From Actinopolymorpha alba DSM 45243 (GTDB lineage: Bacteria; Actinomycetota; Actinomycetes; Propionibacteriales; Actinopolymorphaceae), in the NCBI RefSeq assembly GCF_000373925.1, contig NZ_KB892760.1:22474-86473 (forward strand): 64,000 nt of DNA, in the 5' to 3' direction. The position numbers were made by a program, and so were the translations under genes. This document shows, piece after piece, positions 1 to 8,735 of this stretch. The notes under the pieces were generated by a model. That model had not been told where the DNA came from. It saw only the letters and a program-made list of their open reading frames with translations, and did not search any database. Numbering within the stretch: position 1 is the stretch's first letter; the number at the start of each line of letters is the position of its first letter.

Positions 1-2
1 TC

Positions 3-374
3 GGCTCGCTCGGGTTGATGACCAGCGTGCTGCTGACGCCCGACGGCAAGACCGTGGAGGCCGAGGCGGCGCACGGCACGGTGACGCGGCACTACCGGCA
101 GTGGCAGAAGGGCCAGAAGACCTCCACCAACCCGATCGCGTCGATCTTCGCGTGGACGCGCGGCCTCGCCCACCGTGGGAAGTTGGACGGTACGCCTGAG
201 GTGAGCGAGTTCGCCCGCACGCTGGAGCAGGTCTGCATCGAGACGGTCGAGTCCGGCAAGATGACGAAGGACCTCGCGTTGCTCGTCGGTGACGACACGC
301 CCTGGCTGACCACCGACGAGTTCCTGGGTGCCCTTGCCGACAACCTCGCCGCCAAGGCGAAGGCCGCCAACTAA
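3..374 (+). CDS. icd: Isocitrate dehydrogenase (NADP+), C-terminal part
   Basis: This is the last 123 codons of a gene that begins before the window. It encodes the TCA-cycle enzyme converting isocitrate to 2-oxoglutarate and CO2 in the cytoplasm. The visible part contains the family stretch GLMTSVL...[20 protein letters not shown] followed by [14 protein letters not shown], which forms part of the cofactor-binding region of dimeric NADP-dependent enzymes. The reading frame is open from the first complete codon at base 3 to TAA at 372-374, and a hairpin follows at once. The identification is firm. Only the 5' end and promoter are outside the view. Confidence 0.95.
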   Translation, partial: GSLGLMTSVLLTPDGKTVEAEAAHGTVTRHYRQWQKGQKTSTNPIASIFAWTRGLAHRGKLDGTPEVSEFARTLEQVCIETVESGKMTKDLALLVGDDTPWLTTDEFLGALADNLAAKAKAAN

Positions 375-391
375 GAGGTCGCACGACCTCT
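374..391 (+). terminator. Hairpin directly after icd
   Basis: An 8-bp perfect stem (AGAGGTCG / CGACCTCT) with a 2-base minimal turn begins at the last base of the icd stop codon. No T tract follows, so it would be an actinobacterial-style terminator or 3' stabilising hairpin rather than a classic intrinsic terminator. Confidence 0.5.
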
Positions 392-412
392 GGGCAGCAC
401 CCCCGAAATCAG

Positions 413-484
413 GACCGCGCCCACCGGCTGGGTTTGCGAAGCGCTTCCAAGGCGCCGGTCAGACCCAGCTCGGTGGGCGCGGTC
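413..484. repeat. Long inverted repeat between icd and the sulfatase
   Basis: The arms 413-433 and 463-484 are complementary over 21 bp with one bulged base (T470). The outer block is GACCGCGCCCACCG paired with CGGTGGGCGCGGTC, and the inner block is GCTGGGT paired with ACCCAGC. The 29-base loop holds a smaller GCGAAGCGC palindrome. It lies between the convergent icd and sulfatase genes, so a bidirectional terminator is possible, but the stem is longer than needed for that. Confidence 0.6.
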
Positions 485-558
485 GTACGTGGAGGGGCAT
501 GAGTCGACTGCAGGTCGTCCCGTAAGCCATCCAGAATGTGGACGGCTCGATGATCGGG

Positions 559-623
559 TTCGAGTGTCGCTCACTATGTGAGATCGCTCGCGAGGTTGCC
601 GTGACTTGACGGAGGAGCTTCGG
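559..623 (+). repeat. Dispersed intergenic repeat, copy 1
   Basis: This segment aligns with the reverse complement of 32101-32167 over about 66 bases, with roughly 80 percent identity and one gap. Shared blocks are GCTCACTATG.GAGATCGC, CGAGGTTGC and CGGAGGAG.TTCGG. The first block is itself a small hairpin (CTCAC-TAT-GTGAG). The element has no open reading frame of note and may be a decayed miniature element or a structured intergenic repeat. Confidence 0.55.
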
Positions 624-712
624 TCCACGAAGTTGATCAACGGTGCTGGTTCGGGCGTTTGCCGCTGAAGGTGTCCGGTTCGACCACCGTTGATCCACTT
701 CGCTCGACGAAG
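618..712. repeat. Imperfect inverted repeat, 28-bp arms
   Basis: The arms 618-645 and 685-712 match as inverted copies at 22 of 28 positions; the best block is the 11 bp CACCGTTGATC and its complement. The stretch 375-756 holds no gene that I can support. It consists of this repeat, the larger repeat at 413-484 and the dispersed element at 559-623. Confidence 0.5.
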
Positions 713-756
713 AACCGAACCGTCGCAGCACCGTAGAAGGCGAGCGGCAGCGGTCG

Positions 757-2193
757 TCAGCGGGGGAGGAGTGTCAACGGCGGCCTGCCGGGCACAAGCA
801 AGCCGTCCTTGACATAGCCCTCCGGCCGGTCGCGCAGCTCGTCAACCAGGGCTTGCCGCCACCGCGCCAGGTCGTCGGAGTACGACGGATTGTCAACCAG
901 GTCACGGAGCTCGTGCGGGTCGGCTACCAGGTCGAACAGCTGCTCGCGCCCCGGGCCGGACTGCCAGACGTACTTCTGCCGCCCGTCGGTCAACCACTGC
1001 AGCGACTGGCCGAGCAGAGCGTGTTCCCCATGCAGGTAGGGACGCCAGTCGCCCGCCGGCTCACCTGCGGCCAGGCTGAGTACGCTACGCCCCTCGACAC
1101 CCGGAGGGATCGCGACGCCGGCGCAGTCGAGCAGCGTGGGCATCACGTCTCGGAGCTCGACCACCTCGTCCCGGCGTACGTTCTCACCGGTCCGCGGTCC
1201 CGCCAACAGGAACGGGATTCGCGCGGAACCCTCGTAAGGAAAGCCCTTCCGGAAGAGATGGTGGTCGCCGAGCATCTCGCCGTGGTCGGAGACGAAGCAG
1301 ACGTAGGTGTTGTCGGCCAGCTCGAACTCGGACAGCGCCTCCAGGAAGCGGTTGATCTGCAGGTCGATGTGCGCCATGTGCCCGTAGTAGCCGGCGCGGG
1401 CGCGCTGGAGGATCCGCGGCGGGAACTGAGCGACGAACGGGTCGTGGCGGTGGTCCTGCCGATGTTCGGCGTACTGCTCCCACCAGTCGCCGACCGGCGG
1501 GTCGTACTGCGGAGCGTCGAGATACTGCTCGAACGCCCATGCTGGCGGGTCGAACGGCGGATGCGGCCGGTGGAACGACAGGTAGAGAAAGAACGGCACC
1601 GTAGGGTCGCGGCGGTAGAGCCAGGAGATCGCCTGGGTGCCGAGCCAGCTTGTCGGATGGAGCGCCTCGTCCTTGTCCCAGGGGCGCGCGACGTAGGAGT
1701 TGCAGTTGACGCCGTTGTCGACGTAGTCGGCGACCGCGCTCTGACCCGCCTGGGCACGCAGCCAGGGGATGTAGTCGTCGTACGACTCGACGGCCTGCGA
1801 CCGGCGGCGATTGTGGTGCAGGTAACCGTCGTGGAGGAGTACGTCGTCGAATCCGATGCGGCCACGGACCGGGGAGTAGTGCATCTTCCCGATCGCCTGG
1901 GTCTGGTAGCCGTTCGCGCGGAGCACGCCGGGCAGCGTCGTCTCGACGTCGAAGGGCACGCCGTCCTGGTACCCCACCCGGCGGTGGCCGGTCTGCGACA
2001 GACCCGTCATCAGGGCCATCCGGGCGGGTACGCACGTGGGCGTTGCGGAATAGGCGCGGGAGAACCGCGCGCCGCGGAGCGCCAGCTGGTCAAGGTGCGG
2101 CGTGTGGAGGACCGGGTGCCCCTCGATGGACAGGCAGTCGCCGCGCCACTGGTCGACGCAGATGAGCACGAGGTTCGGCCGGTCGGTGGTCAT
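757..2193 (-). CDS. Sulfatase (arylsulfatase / choline-sulfatase type)
   Basis: The 478-residue protein belongs to the type I sulfatases of the alkaline phosphatase superfamily, which hydrolyse sulfate esters. The signature C54-V-P-A-R58 is the C-x-P-x-R site whose Cys becomes formylglycine, so a formylglycine-generating enzyme is required; one is encoded at 15084-16082. Metal ligands are visible in the N-terminal strand (VDQWRGD) and late in the domain (SDHGEMLGDHH). No signal peptide is seen, so it probably acts on an imported substrate. The start is supported by AGGAGG eight bases upstream. It diverges from the TerC gene. The substrate is unknown. The neighbouring sugar-acid locus suggests a sulfated sugar, but choline sulfate or other esters cannot be excluded. 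Confidence 0.9.
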   Translation of the reverse strand: MTTDRPNLVLICVDQWRGDCLSIEGHPVLHTPHLDQLALRGARFSRAYSATPTCVPARMALMTGLSQTGHRRVGYQDGVPFDVETTLPGVLRANGYQTQAIGKMHYSPVRGRIGFDDVLLHDGYLHHNRRRSQAVESYDDYIPWLRAQAGQSAVADYVDNGVNCNSYVARPWDKDEALHPTSWLGTQAISWLYRRDPTVPFFLYLSFHRPHPPFDPPAWAFEQYLDAPQYDPPVGDWWEQYAEHRQDHRHDPFVAQFPPRILQRARAGYYGHMAHIDLQINRFLEALSEFELADNTYVCFVSDHGEMLGDHHLFRKGFPYEGSARIPFLLAGPRTGENVRRDEVVELRDVMPTLLDCAGVAIPPGVEGRSVLSLAAGEPAGDWRPYLHGEHALLGQSLQWLTDGRQKYVWQSGPGREQLFDLVADPHELRDLVDNPSYSDDLARWRQALVDELRDRPEGYVKDGLLVPGRPPLTLLPR

Positions 2194-2363
2194 GGGTTGT
2201 GCCTCCTGGCGAAGTGGGAGATGCCATCGAAATCAGGACGAACGGGAACCCCGCGCTCGCCCGGAGCGTTGGGCCGGGCAAGCCGACCTGGCAGCCCGCT
2301 GCTCACCGGTCGGCTTTGTCACGTTGGCGCACGCTCGATGTCTGACAAGGAGAGAGACGAGCC

Positions 2364-3161
2364 TTGGGTGCTGTGGACCTGCTGATGAGCCCTGAGATCT
2401 GGATCGCCTTCGCGACCCTGCTGTTGCTCGAGGTCGTCCTCGGCGTCGACAACGTCATCTTCATCTCGATCCTTGCCGGGCGGCTTCCCCAACACCAGCA
2501 GGCGAGGGCGCGCACTGTCGGGTTGGTGTTGGCGCTGGTGACCCGGCTGGCGTTGCTCGCCTCATTGTCGTGGGTCATCGGACTCACTGACCCGCTCTTT
2601 TCCGTGCTCGGACAGGAGATTTCCGGACGCGACATCATCCTCATCGTCGGTGGGCTCTTCCTGCTCGGCAAGGCCACCTATGAGATCCACGAGAATCTCG
2701 AAGGAGGCGAGCACACGAGTGGCCGGCGGGTCGCGTCGTTCGGTGCCGTCATCGCGCAGATCGTCATTCTCGACCTGGTGTTCTCGCTCGACTCGGTGAT
2801 CACCGCTGTCGGGATGGTGGACGAGCTCGCCGTCATGGTCGCGGCGGTCGTGGTGGCGATGGTCATCATGCTCGCGTCCGCGGGTGCGATCAGTGCCTTC
2901 GTCAACCGGCATCCGACCGTCAAGATGCTCGCTCTGGCGTTCCTGCTCCTCATCGGCGGCAGCCTGGTGGCCGAGGGATTCGACCAGCACATCCCCAAGG
3001 GGTACGTCTACGGCCCGATCGCCTTCTCGATCTTCGTGGAGTTCCTCAACCTTCGCGTGCGGGCCAAGCGGGCGAGCAAAGCGCCCGTCCACCTCCACCA
3101 GAAGTACTCCGCCGAGGACGACGACCGTACGCCCACGAGCGCCGCCACCGAGCGGGGATAG
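2364..3161 (+). CDS. TerC family integral membrane protein
   Basis: The 265-residue multi-spanning membrane protein matches the TerC/Alx family. It opens with hydrophobic LLLLEVVLGVDNVIFISIL, carries the paired VLGVDN and LVFSLDSV acidic motifs typical of the family, and has about seven membrane segments. Family members are linked to tellurite resistance, metal (Mn) efflux or loading of secreted metalloproteins. A TTG start at 2364 is chosen because AAGGAGAGA lies upstream at suitable distance; later ATG and GTG codons lack such a site. The upstream 170 bp were inspected for the yybP-ykoY manganese riboswitch that often precedes this family, and none was recognised. It converges with the dehydratase gene at 3207-4301. 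Confidence 0.88.
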   Translation: MGAVDLLMSPEIWIAFATLLLLEVVLGVDNVIFISILAGRLPQHQQARARTVGLVLALVTRLALLASLSWVIGLTDPLFSVLGQEISGRDIILIVGGLFLLGKATYEIHENLEGGEHTSGRRVASFGAVIAQIVILDLVFSLDSVITAVGMVDELAVMVAAVVVAMVIMLASAGAISAFVNRHPTVKMLALAFLLLIGGSLVAEGFDQHIPKGYVYGPIAFSIFVEFLNLRVRAKRASKAPVHLHQKYSAEDDDRTPTSAATERG

Positions 3162-3206
3162 CTCGGCGGCGGCACACGCAAGCATGCAGGCGTGCAGACG
3201 GCATCG

Positions 3207-4301
3207 TCAGGTGGCCGTCGAGACCTCCCGGTGGGCGTTACGCAGGAAGTACGGCGTCACCTCAACACCCCAGCCGGGAGCCGTCGGCACCGGCACGGCA
3301 CCGTCGACGACTTCGAGGGCGGGCTCGTAGATCCCGCGGGTCCACTGCGTGTCCTCGATGCTCCACTCGTGGTACTGAAAGCAAGCCGGCATTGACGCCG
3401 CGAGGTGGAGGGTGAAGACCTGCAGCATCGACTGGTTGGCGCAGTGTGGTGTGCAGGGGATGCCGGCGTCCTCGGCCATCCGGGCGACGCGGCGGGCGCG
3501 GGCCACGCCGCCGATGTAGCCGATGTCTGGTTGGACGATATCGACGGCGTTCATCTGGATCATCCGGCGGAACTGCACGAGGGAGTTGTCCTGCTCGCCG
3601 CCGGCTACCGGGATGTCGAGCGCCGCGGCCACCTGGGCGGTGTTCTCCAACAACGGGTAAGGGCAGGGTTCCTCGAAGTGGAAGTAGCCGTTGTCCTCGA
3701 GGATCCGCCCTACTCGGATCGCCCGGGAGACCGAGAACCCGCTGTTGGCGTCGGCATGGATGTGGAAGTCGTCGCCCATCGCCGTGCGGATGTGTGGAAT
3801 CAGTTTCTCGGTCCGTCCCGGTGAGGCATCCCGGTCGTCCGCCATCACGTCGCCGATCCTGATCTTCGCGCAGCGAAAACCGTGCTCCTCGCGAAGGCGC
3901 AGCAGCCGCTCCGCCTCGGCCTCGGGGGTGATCGACCGGCTCATGCTGGACGCGTACATCGGGACGGCGTCACGGACCTGCCCACCGAGCAGCTTGTAGA
4001 CCGGCTGGCCCGTCACCTTGCCGAGCAGGTCCCACAGCGCGGTGTCCATCCCGCACAGGGCGCGATAGAGAAACGAGCTGGGAAACTTGTACTCGCCACG
4101 AACGCAGCGTTCGACCAGTGCCTCGAGGTCCCACGGATCCTGGCCGAGGAAGTACGCCGCGGCCATCTCGTGCAGCGCCCGGACCGTGAGGCCCGCCCGA
4201 TAGGGCGAGGTCTGACCGATCCCTTCGGCTCCGTCGTTCGTACGTATCCGTACGATCGCCACTTGGTCGGCAAGGAATGTCTCGATGCTCTCGATCTTCA
4301 C
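3207..4301 (-). CDS. Enolase-superfamily (mandelate racemase group) dehydratase, copy 1
   Basis: The 364-residue protein has the two-domain enolase-superfamily fold, with a capping domain (about 1-120) and a barrel. Metal ligands are D184 (HADAN), E210 (HFEEP) and E236 (AGGEQ). The D259 (QPDIG) and H286 (TPHCAN) pair is the acid-base dyad of the mandelate racemase subgroup, most members of which dehydrate sugar acids to 2-keto-3-deoxy acids. The usual K-x-K motif is K146-I-R148 here. GTG at 4301 is chosen because GAGGA precedes it by about six bases. The upstream aldolase gene ends eight bases before, so the two are co-transcribed. Its product would be a natural substrate for that aldolase. 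The sugar acid is not predictable by eye. Confidence 0.85.
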   Translation of the reverse strand: MKIESIETFLADQVAIVRIRTNDGAEGIGQTSPYRAGLTVRALHEMAAAYFLGQDPWDLEALVERCVRGEYKFPSSFLYRALCGMDTALWDLLGKVTGQPVYKLLGGQVRDAVPMYASSMSRSITPEAEAERLLRLREEHGFRCAKIRIGDVMADDRDASPGRTEKLIPHIRTAMGDDFHIHADANSGFSVSRAIRVGRILEDNGYFHFEEPCPYPLLENTAQVAAALDIPVAGGEQDNSLVQFRRMIQMNAVDIVQPDIGYIGGVARARRVARMAEDAGIPCTPHCANQSMLQVFTLHLAASMPACFQYHEWSIEDTQWTRGIYEPALEVVDGAVPVPTAPGWGVEVTPYFLRNAHREVSTAT

Positions 4302-4309
4302 GGTTGTCC

Positions 4310-5272
4310 TCACGCACCTTTCCGGGCTTCGTGACCTCGTCGATCCTCGTTGAGTCGCGCGGCGATCGGAAGTGCGGACGTGGCGAGGTGGTGTTGTTCG
4401 GGCGCGTTCAAAGGCATCGCCGGCGCCGCGACCGCGGATGAGGTGAGCTGACCGAGTTCGGTCATGACCCACTTGAGGGCGGCTATCGACGCGATCCACT
4501 CGGTGCGGCCTGGTATCTGAAGGGCTTGTACGAGGGCGACGATGTCACGTTGATGGGAACGCACCGCCGTCCAGTCCTGACGGGTGGCCGCCTGCCACAA
4601 GCCGACGAACGTGTGCGGGATCAGGTTCACCAACGTGCACACCGCTCCGTGTCCCCCGGCGAAAAGGCTCACGTCGACGAGCGACTCCACGCCCATGAAG
4701 AAGCGAAACGGTAGGCCCGCGGCATCCACCTGGTGGATGAGGCCGCGGTACCACGAGAAGTCGCCGCCGGTGTCCTTGATGCCGACGGCGGCGCCCTCGT
4801 GCGCGAGCCGCAGGACGGTCTCGTGTTCCAGGCCCACCTTCACCATCTGGGGGAGGTTGTAGAGAAGGAGTGGGACGGTCGATGCTCTCGCCAACTCCTG
4901 GTAATGGCGGCCGATCTCGATTGGACTGAAGCTCGCGTAATAGGGCGCTACGGCACCGATGTGCGTGGCTCCCGCCGTGACCGCGGCCTCTGCATGGCCG
5001 ATGGCAAGTCTCGTGGACGTGTCGCCCACATGTGCGACCACTTGGCCGCGGCCACGCACCACGTCGGCGACCTCGCGCACGACGGCCGCGCGTTCGCCGG
5101 CCGTGAGGCTGTGTAGCTCGCCGGTCGAGCCGTTCACCCAGATTCCGTTGACGCCGGATTCGAGAATGGAGCTGGTCAGCTCGCGCAGTTTGTCGAAGTC
5201 GGCCTCGCCATCCGGGGTCATCGGGAGAACGATCGGAACGAGTATCCCCCGTAGGCCCTCTTCTCCGTCCAC
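4310..5272 (-). CDS. DapA / N-acetylneuraminate lyase family aldolase
   Basis: The 320-residue protein is a class I aldolase or dehydratase of the dihydrodipicolinate synthase family. It has the GSTGE carboxylate-binding motif, the YNLP tyrosine region and the Schiff-base lysine in VGIKDTGGD. Family members include 2-keto-3-deoxy sugar acid aldolases and 5-keto-4-deoxyglucarate dehydratases as well as DapA. The position between sugar permeases and an acid-sugar dehydratase argues for a keto-deoxy sugar acid substrate and against lysine biosynthesis. A GTG start at 5272 follows AGAGG; the open frame continues upstream only as a shadow of the permease gene. Its stop overlaps the ribosome binding site of the next gene. 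Confidence 0.85.
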   Translation of the reverse strand: MDGEEGLRGILVPIVLPMTPDGEADFDKLRELTSSILESGVNGIWVNGSTGELHSLTAGERAAVVREVADVVRGRGQVVAHVGDTSTRLAIGHAEAAVTAGATHIGAVAPYYASFSPIEIGRHYQELARASTVPLLLYNLPQMVKVGLEHETVLRLAHEGAAVGIKDTGGDFSWYRGLIHQVDAAGLPFRFFMGVESLVDVSLFAGGHGAVCTLVNLIPHTFVGLWQAATRQDWTAVRSHQRDIVALVQALQIPGRTEWIASIAALKWVMTELGQLTSSAVAAPAMPLNAPEQHHLATSALPIAARLNEDRRGHEARKGA

Positions 5273-5310
5273 CGTTCTTTCCTCTCTGGTTGGGTTGCGA
5301 TGCGTACGGC

Positions 5311-6192
5311 CTACGCCTTCAGGCCGGTCGAGGCGAGGCCGGCGATGAAGTAACGCTGGCAGAACACGAAGACCAGCAATACCGGCACGATCGTCACCGT
5401 GGCCGCGGCCATCAGCGCACTCACCTGCGTGAAGAACTGTCCCTGGAACAACGCCAGCGCGACCGGAAGAGTCTGGAGTTCCGGGCTGTTGATGAAGATC
5501 AACGGGCCAAGGAGGTCGTTCCAGGACTCCACGAAGGTGAAGATGCCGATCGCGGCGAGGGCCGGTTTGGCAAGGGGCAGCATGATGCGCCAATAGACGG
5601 TGAAGGTCCCCGCGCCGTCGATCTTCGCCGCGTCCTCCAACTCCTGGGGTAGGGCCTTGAAGAACTGCCGCATCAGGAAGGTCCCGAAGATCGGAGTGAA
5701 TGCCCGCGGGACCCACAGCGGATACTGCGTGTCAAGCCAGCCGTAGTCCCGAAAGACGATGTACTGCGGGATGAGATAGGCGACATGAGGAATCAACGCG
5801 CTGCCGATCAGAACGAGGAAGAGCGCGTCCCGGCCCGGAAACCGCAGGCGGGCAAAGGCATAGCCGGCCAGGGGAGCGGTCACCAGGAGTCCGCCGACGC
5901 TGAGAGCCGCGACCTTTACGCTGTTGAGGAAGTACGGCAGGATCACCGGCCAGGCCTGGACGTAGTTGGCGAACGTCACCGTGCTCGGAAGGAACCGCGG
6001 CGGAACGGTGAGGATGTCCGCCTCCGGCTTGACGGATGAGCTCACCATCCAGATCAGCGGAAGCAGGAAACCCAGCGCCAGCAGGCTCATCGCGAGGTAG
6101 TAGCTGACGGTCGCCGCGCGGTCGAGCACGGACTTCCAGGAGGTGGCCGCGCCGACTGAGCGGCCAGGAGTTGGACCGGTCGTCACCGACAT
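5311..6192 (-). CDS. Sugar ABC transporter permease, MalG type (left arm)
   Basis: The 293-residue inner-membrane protein has about six membrane segments and the EAA loop (ELEDAAKIDGAGTFTVYW) that contacts the ATPase. It belongs to the carbohydrate uptake transporter 1 family. It sits between the MalF-type partner upstream (34 bases) and the aldolase downstream (38 bases) in one operon. No ATP-binding subunit lies in the locus, so a shared housekeeping MsiK-like ATPase probably serves it, as is common in actinobacteria. It is clearly paralogous to the permease at 10608-11513, with long shared stretches such as IPQYI and WVP.AFTPIFGTFL. Confidence 0.92.
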   Translation of the reverse strand: MSVTTGPTPGRSVGAATSWKSVLDRAATVSYYLAMSLLALGFLLPLIWMVSSSVKPEADILTVPPRFLPSTVTFANYVQAWPVILPYFLNSVKVAALSVGGLLVTAPLAGYAFARLRFPGRDALFLVLIGSALIPHVAYLIPQYIVFRDYGWLDTQYPLWVPRAFTPIFGTFLMRQFFKALPQELEDAAKIDGAGTFTVYWRIMLPLAKPALAAIGIFTFVESWNDLLGPLIFINSPELQTLPVALALFQGQFFTQVSALMAAATVTIVPVLLVFVFCQRYFIAGLASTGLKA

Positions 6193-6225
6193 CGCTGGTG
6201 TTCTCCCCTCGCCTCACGAGTGGAT

Positions 6226-7170
6226 TCAGTCGTAATGCACCCAGCGGCGCTGGAGCTTCCACTGGAGAAGTGTGCCGGCCGCGATCACGACGAACATGAT
6301 CCAGGCCATCGCGCTGGCGTAGCCGACCTTCCCGGCCCCGAAGGCCGTTTGGTAGAGATTCAGCATGAACAGGTTGGTGGCGTTGTTGGGCCCGCCCTGT
6401 GTCATCACGAAGACGATGCCGAATGCCTGGAAGGAGGCGATGAACTGCGTGATGAGCACAAAGAAGGTCGAGGGTGTGAGCAGGGGCAACGTGACGTGCC
6501 AGAGTCGGCGCCAGGCGGATGCCCCGTCGACCTTGGCGGCGGCGTACAACGCTTCGGGAATGGTCTGGAGTCCGGCCAGGAAGACCACCATCGGATATCC
6601 GATTCCCTGCCACACACTCGCCACGATGAGTGCGACCATCGCCCATCCGGGCTCGGCCAGCCAGGACACGCCCCTGACACCGACGCCTGCGAGCAGGCCG
6701 TTCAGAACGCCGTTGTCCGGTGCGTAGAACCAATACCAGACGAAGCCCACGGCGACGGAGTTGGCGACGAAGGGCACGAAGTACGCCAATCTGAAGACCG
6801 CCATACCGCGCAACCTGCGATTGCAGAGCAGCGCCAGAGAGAGCGCGAGGATGGTCGTGAGTGGAATGACACCCAGCATGAAGAGGAGGGTGTTCCCAAC
6901 GACCTTGTGGAAGCGCTCGTCGCTGAACAGCAGGTTGAGGTAGTTCTGCAACCCGACGAAACGTCGTGCGGAGATGCCGTCCCATTCCGTGAGCGACGTG
7001 TAGGTCGTGATCAGGATCGGGTACAGCTGGAACACCGCGATCCCACCGAGGACAGGGGCGATGAAGAGGTAGCCGTACACCGCCTCCCTGCGCGCGGCCA
7101 ATCCACGCCTGGGCCCGTGCCGGGGCTTCTGGCCAGGTGTCGAGGTGGGGCTCATCATCTGGGCCGTCAT
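6226..7170 (-). CDS. Sugar ABC transporter permease, MalF type (left arm)
   Basis: The 314-residue membrane protein is the MalF/UgpA-type partner of the downstream permease. It has a hydrophilic N-terminal tail, a first membrane segment at about residues 35-55 (YLFIAPVLGGIAVFQLYP) and the EAA-type loop (PEALYAAAKVDGASAW). The start at 7170 is chosen because it lies 10 bases after the stop of the binding-protein gene and the conserved region begins soon after; the open frame extends upstream only through that gene. It is a paralogue of the permease at 9669-10595. Confidence 0.92.
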   Translation of the reverse strand: MTAQMMSPTSTPGQKPRHGPRRGLAARREAVYGYLFIAPVLGGIAVFQLYPILITTYTSLTEWDGISARRFVGLQNYLNLLFSDERFHKVVGNTLLFMLGVIPLTTILALSLALLCNRRLRGMAVFRLAYFVPFVANSVAVGFVWYWFYAPDNGVLNGLLAGVGVRGVSWLAEPGWAMVALIVASVWQGIGYPMVVFLAGLQTIPEALYAAAKVDGASAWRRLWHVTLPLLTPSTFFVLITQFIASFQAFGIVFVMTQGGPNNATNLFMLNLYQTAFGAGKVGYASAMAWIMFVVIAAGTLLQWKLQRRWVHYD

Positions 7171-7180
7171 GGCGACCCGC

Positions 7181-8482
7181 TCAGCCGCTTCCACGCATGG
7201 CGTTCTCGACCTGCTGGCGCAGCGGGGGGAGTACGTCGGACGCGGCGGCCTTGCAGTTGTAGACGTCGTCGAGTGCTGGCCGGTAGATGTTCTTGGCTCC
7301 CTCGGCACCTTTGATCTTGCCGGGAAGGGCGGAGTGTTCGGCGGCGTCCACGAACAATCCGACGTGTGCCGGTGGCTTGTCGTTGGGCTTGAGCAACGCG
7401 GCCGCTTCGCGTGCGCCGGGGACGAAGAAGTTGGTCTTCGCGAAGAGCGCGGCTCCTTCGCCTTCGGAAAGGAAACGAAGGAGATCCCAGGCGGCGTCGG
7501 GATTGGCGGCGCGTTTCGGGATGCACCAGGTGAGTTGGCTTCCGTAGGTCATCTGCTTCTTGATCGCCGGCACCGGAGCGATATCCCATTCGAAGTTCTT
7601 GACGTTCTGGCTCGCGTACGCCGTGAAGGTGGAGGTGGACTCGATCATGGCGAGTTGCCCGCCGACGAACATCTGGTTCGCGCGGTCGGGCTGTTTCAGG
7701 GTGGTCCACTGAGGTTGGACACGCTGCTCGCAGCTCAGGTCGGCGACTCGCTGGACCGCCTCGATGGCGGCCGGGTCGGCCAGAGCGAACTTCTTTCCGT
7801 CGGCAGAGAAGGGGCCCTCGCCGCCGTTGTTGACCGGATGGATGATCTCGTATCCGGAGTCCTGGAGTAGTGCGGCGCCCCATCGACCGTCCGGCGTGGT
7901 GAGCTGCCGGGCGCGGTCCAGGAAGTCGTCCCACGTCCAGCCATCCGCGGTCCAGGTCGTGGGTGGTAGAGGAACCTTCGCCCGCTCGAACATCGTGCGG
8001 TTGTAGAAGATCACCCGGGGCTGGATTCCCACGCTCCACGCGGGAAAGCTGCCGTCGGCCTGGCGGCCCATCTCGTAGACGACCGGGAAGTAGGTGCTGG
8101 GTTCCAGCTTGTCGCGTTTGAGGTACGTCCTCAGATCCAGCAGCTGGCCGGTCGCGGCGTAGGTGGGAATGTTGTCGTCGTCGACCCGCATGAGGTCGGG
8201 CGGGTTTCCCGAACCCAGAAGCGCCCGCGTCTTCGCCCAGTAGTTGGTCATCGTGGGCGTGTACTGAATCTTCACCTGGATGCCGGTCTTTTCGGTGAAC
8301 CGGTCGAAGGCTTGGTTCCACGGTGTTCCGGTTGGGGGATCCCAGTTGAGGACCGTCAGGTCCTTTGTCGACGAACGATCGCTGCCACCGCAGGCGGTGG
8401 CGAATGAGGCCGTGGCCAGCGATCCAGCGAGGAGGGCAAGGTCCTTGAGGACCCGTCGGCGGTTTGGTACTGGCAGTGTCAT
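7181..8482 (-). CDS. Sugar ABC transporter substrate-binding lipoprotein (left arm)
   Basis: The 433-residue protein is a family 1 extracellular solute-binding protein. The N-terminus has a twin-arginine-like motif (NRRRVLKDLALLAG) and a cysteine in ATACGGS that could be lipidated, so it would be exported folded and anchored outside. The mature start VLNWDPPTGTPWNQAF matches the paralogue at 11558-12856 (FLNWDPVEKGTPLANAV), so the two binding proteins probably recognise related sugars. It is the first gene of the leftward operon. Its promoter region at 8483-8735 carries IclR-type palindromes. Confidence 0.92.
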   Translation of the reverse strand: MTLPVPNRRRVLKDLALLAGSLATASFATACGGSDRSSTKDLTVLNWDPPTGTPWNQAFDRFTEKTGIQVKIQYTPTMTNYWAKTRALLGSGNPPDLMRVDDDNIPTYAATGQLLDLRTYLKRDKLEPSTYFPVVYEMGRQADGSFPAWSVGIQPRVIFYNRTMFERAKVPLPPTTWTADGWTWDDFLDRARQLTTPDGRWGAALLQDSGYEIIHPVNNGGEGPFSADGKKFALADPAAIEAVQRVADLSCEQRVQPQWTTLKQPDRANQMFVGGQLAMIESTSTFTAYASQNVKNFEWDIAPVPAIKKQMTYGSQLTWCIPKRAANPDAAWDLLRFLSEGEGAALFAKTNFFVPGAREAAALLKPNDKPPAHVGLFVDAAEHSALPGKIKGAEGAKNIYRPALDDVYNCKAAASDVLPPLRQQVENAMRGSG

Positions 8483-8565
8483 GGCGACCGTCCCTTGGAG
8501 GGTAGGGAGTTCGCTACTGATCCAGAAGTCCCGGCGAGGGCGGGGCGTACCGGGCTATCCGATGC

Positions 8566-8615
8566 ATTCGCATCTCCAGTTTTCGCATATGCGAATGGAA
8601 TTTCTCTATGCGAAT
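8566..8615. promoter_or_regulatory. Probable IclR operators in the divergent promoter
   Basis: A perfect 14-bp palindrome TTCGCATATGCGAA lies at 8582-8595. Half-site copies flank it: ATTCGCAT at 8566-8573 and ATGCGAAT at 8608-8615. The sites sit between the divergent binding-protein gene and the IclR-type regulator, where a self-regulating local repressor or activator would bind. A related 14-mer occurs before the right transporter arm at 9609-9622. Confidence 0.7.
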
Positions 8616-8735
8616 ACACGTTGATGGTAAGCATCGGTGTCGACGGCAGGCAAGGGCGCCCCCGTGCGCTCGGGTGGCCGGAGTCGGGCACCATGCCATG
8701 ACGTGGATCCGGCAGTCAGGTGATGGAGGTGAGTC

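Noticed and set aside
2194..2363. yybP-ykoY manganese riboswitch before the TerC gene
   Set aside because: The conserved core sequence of that riboswitch is not visible in the 170 bp available.
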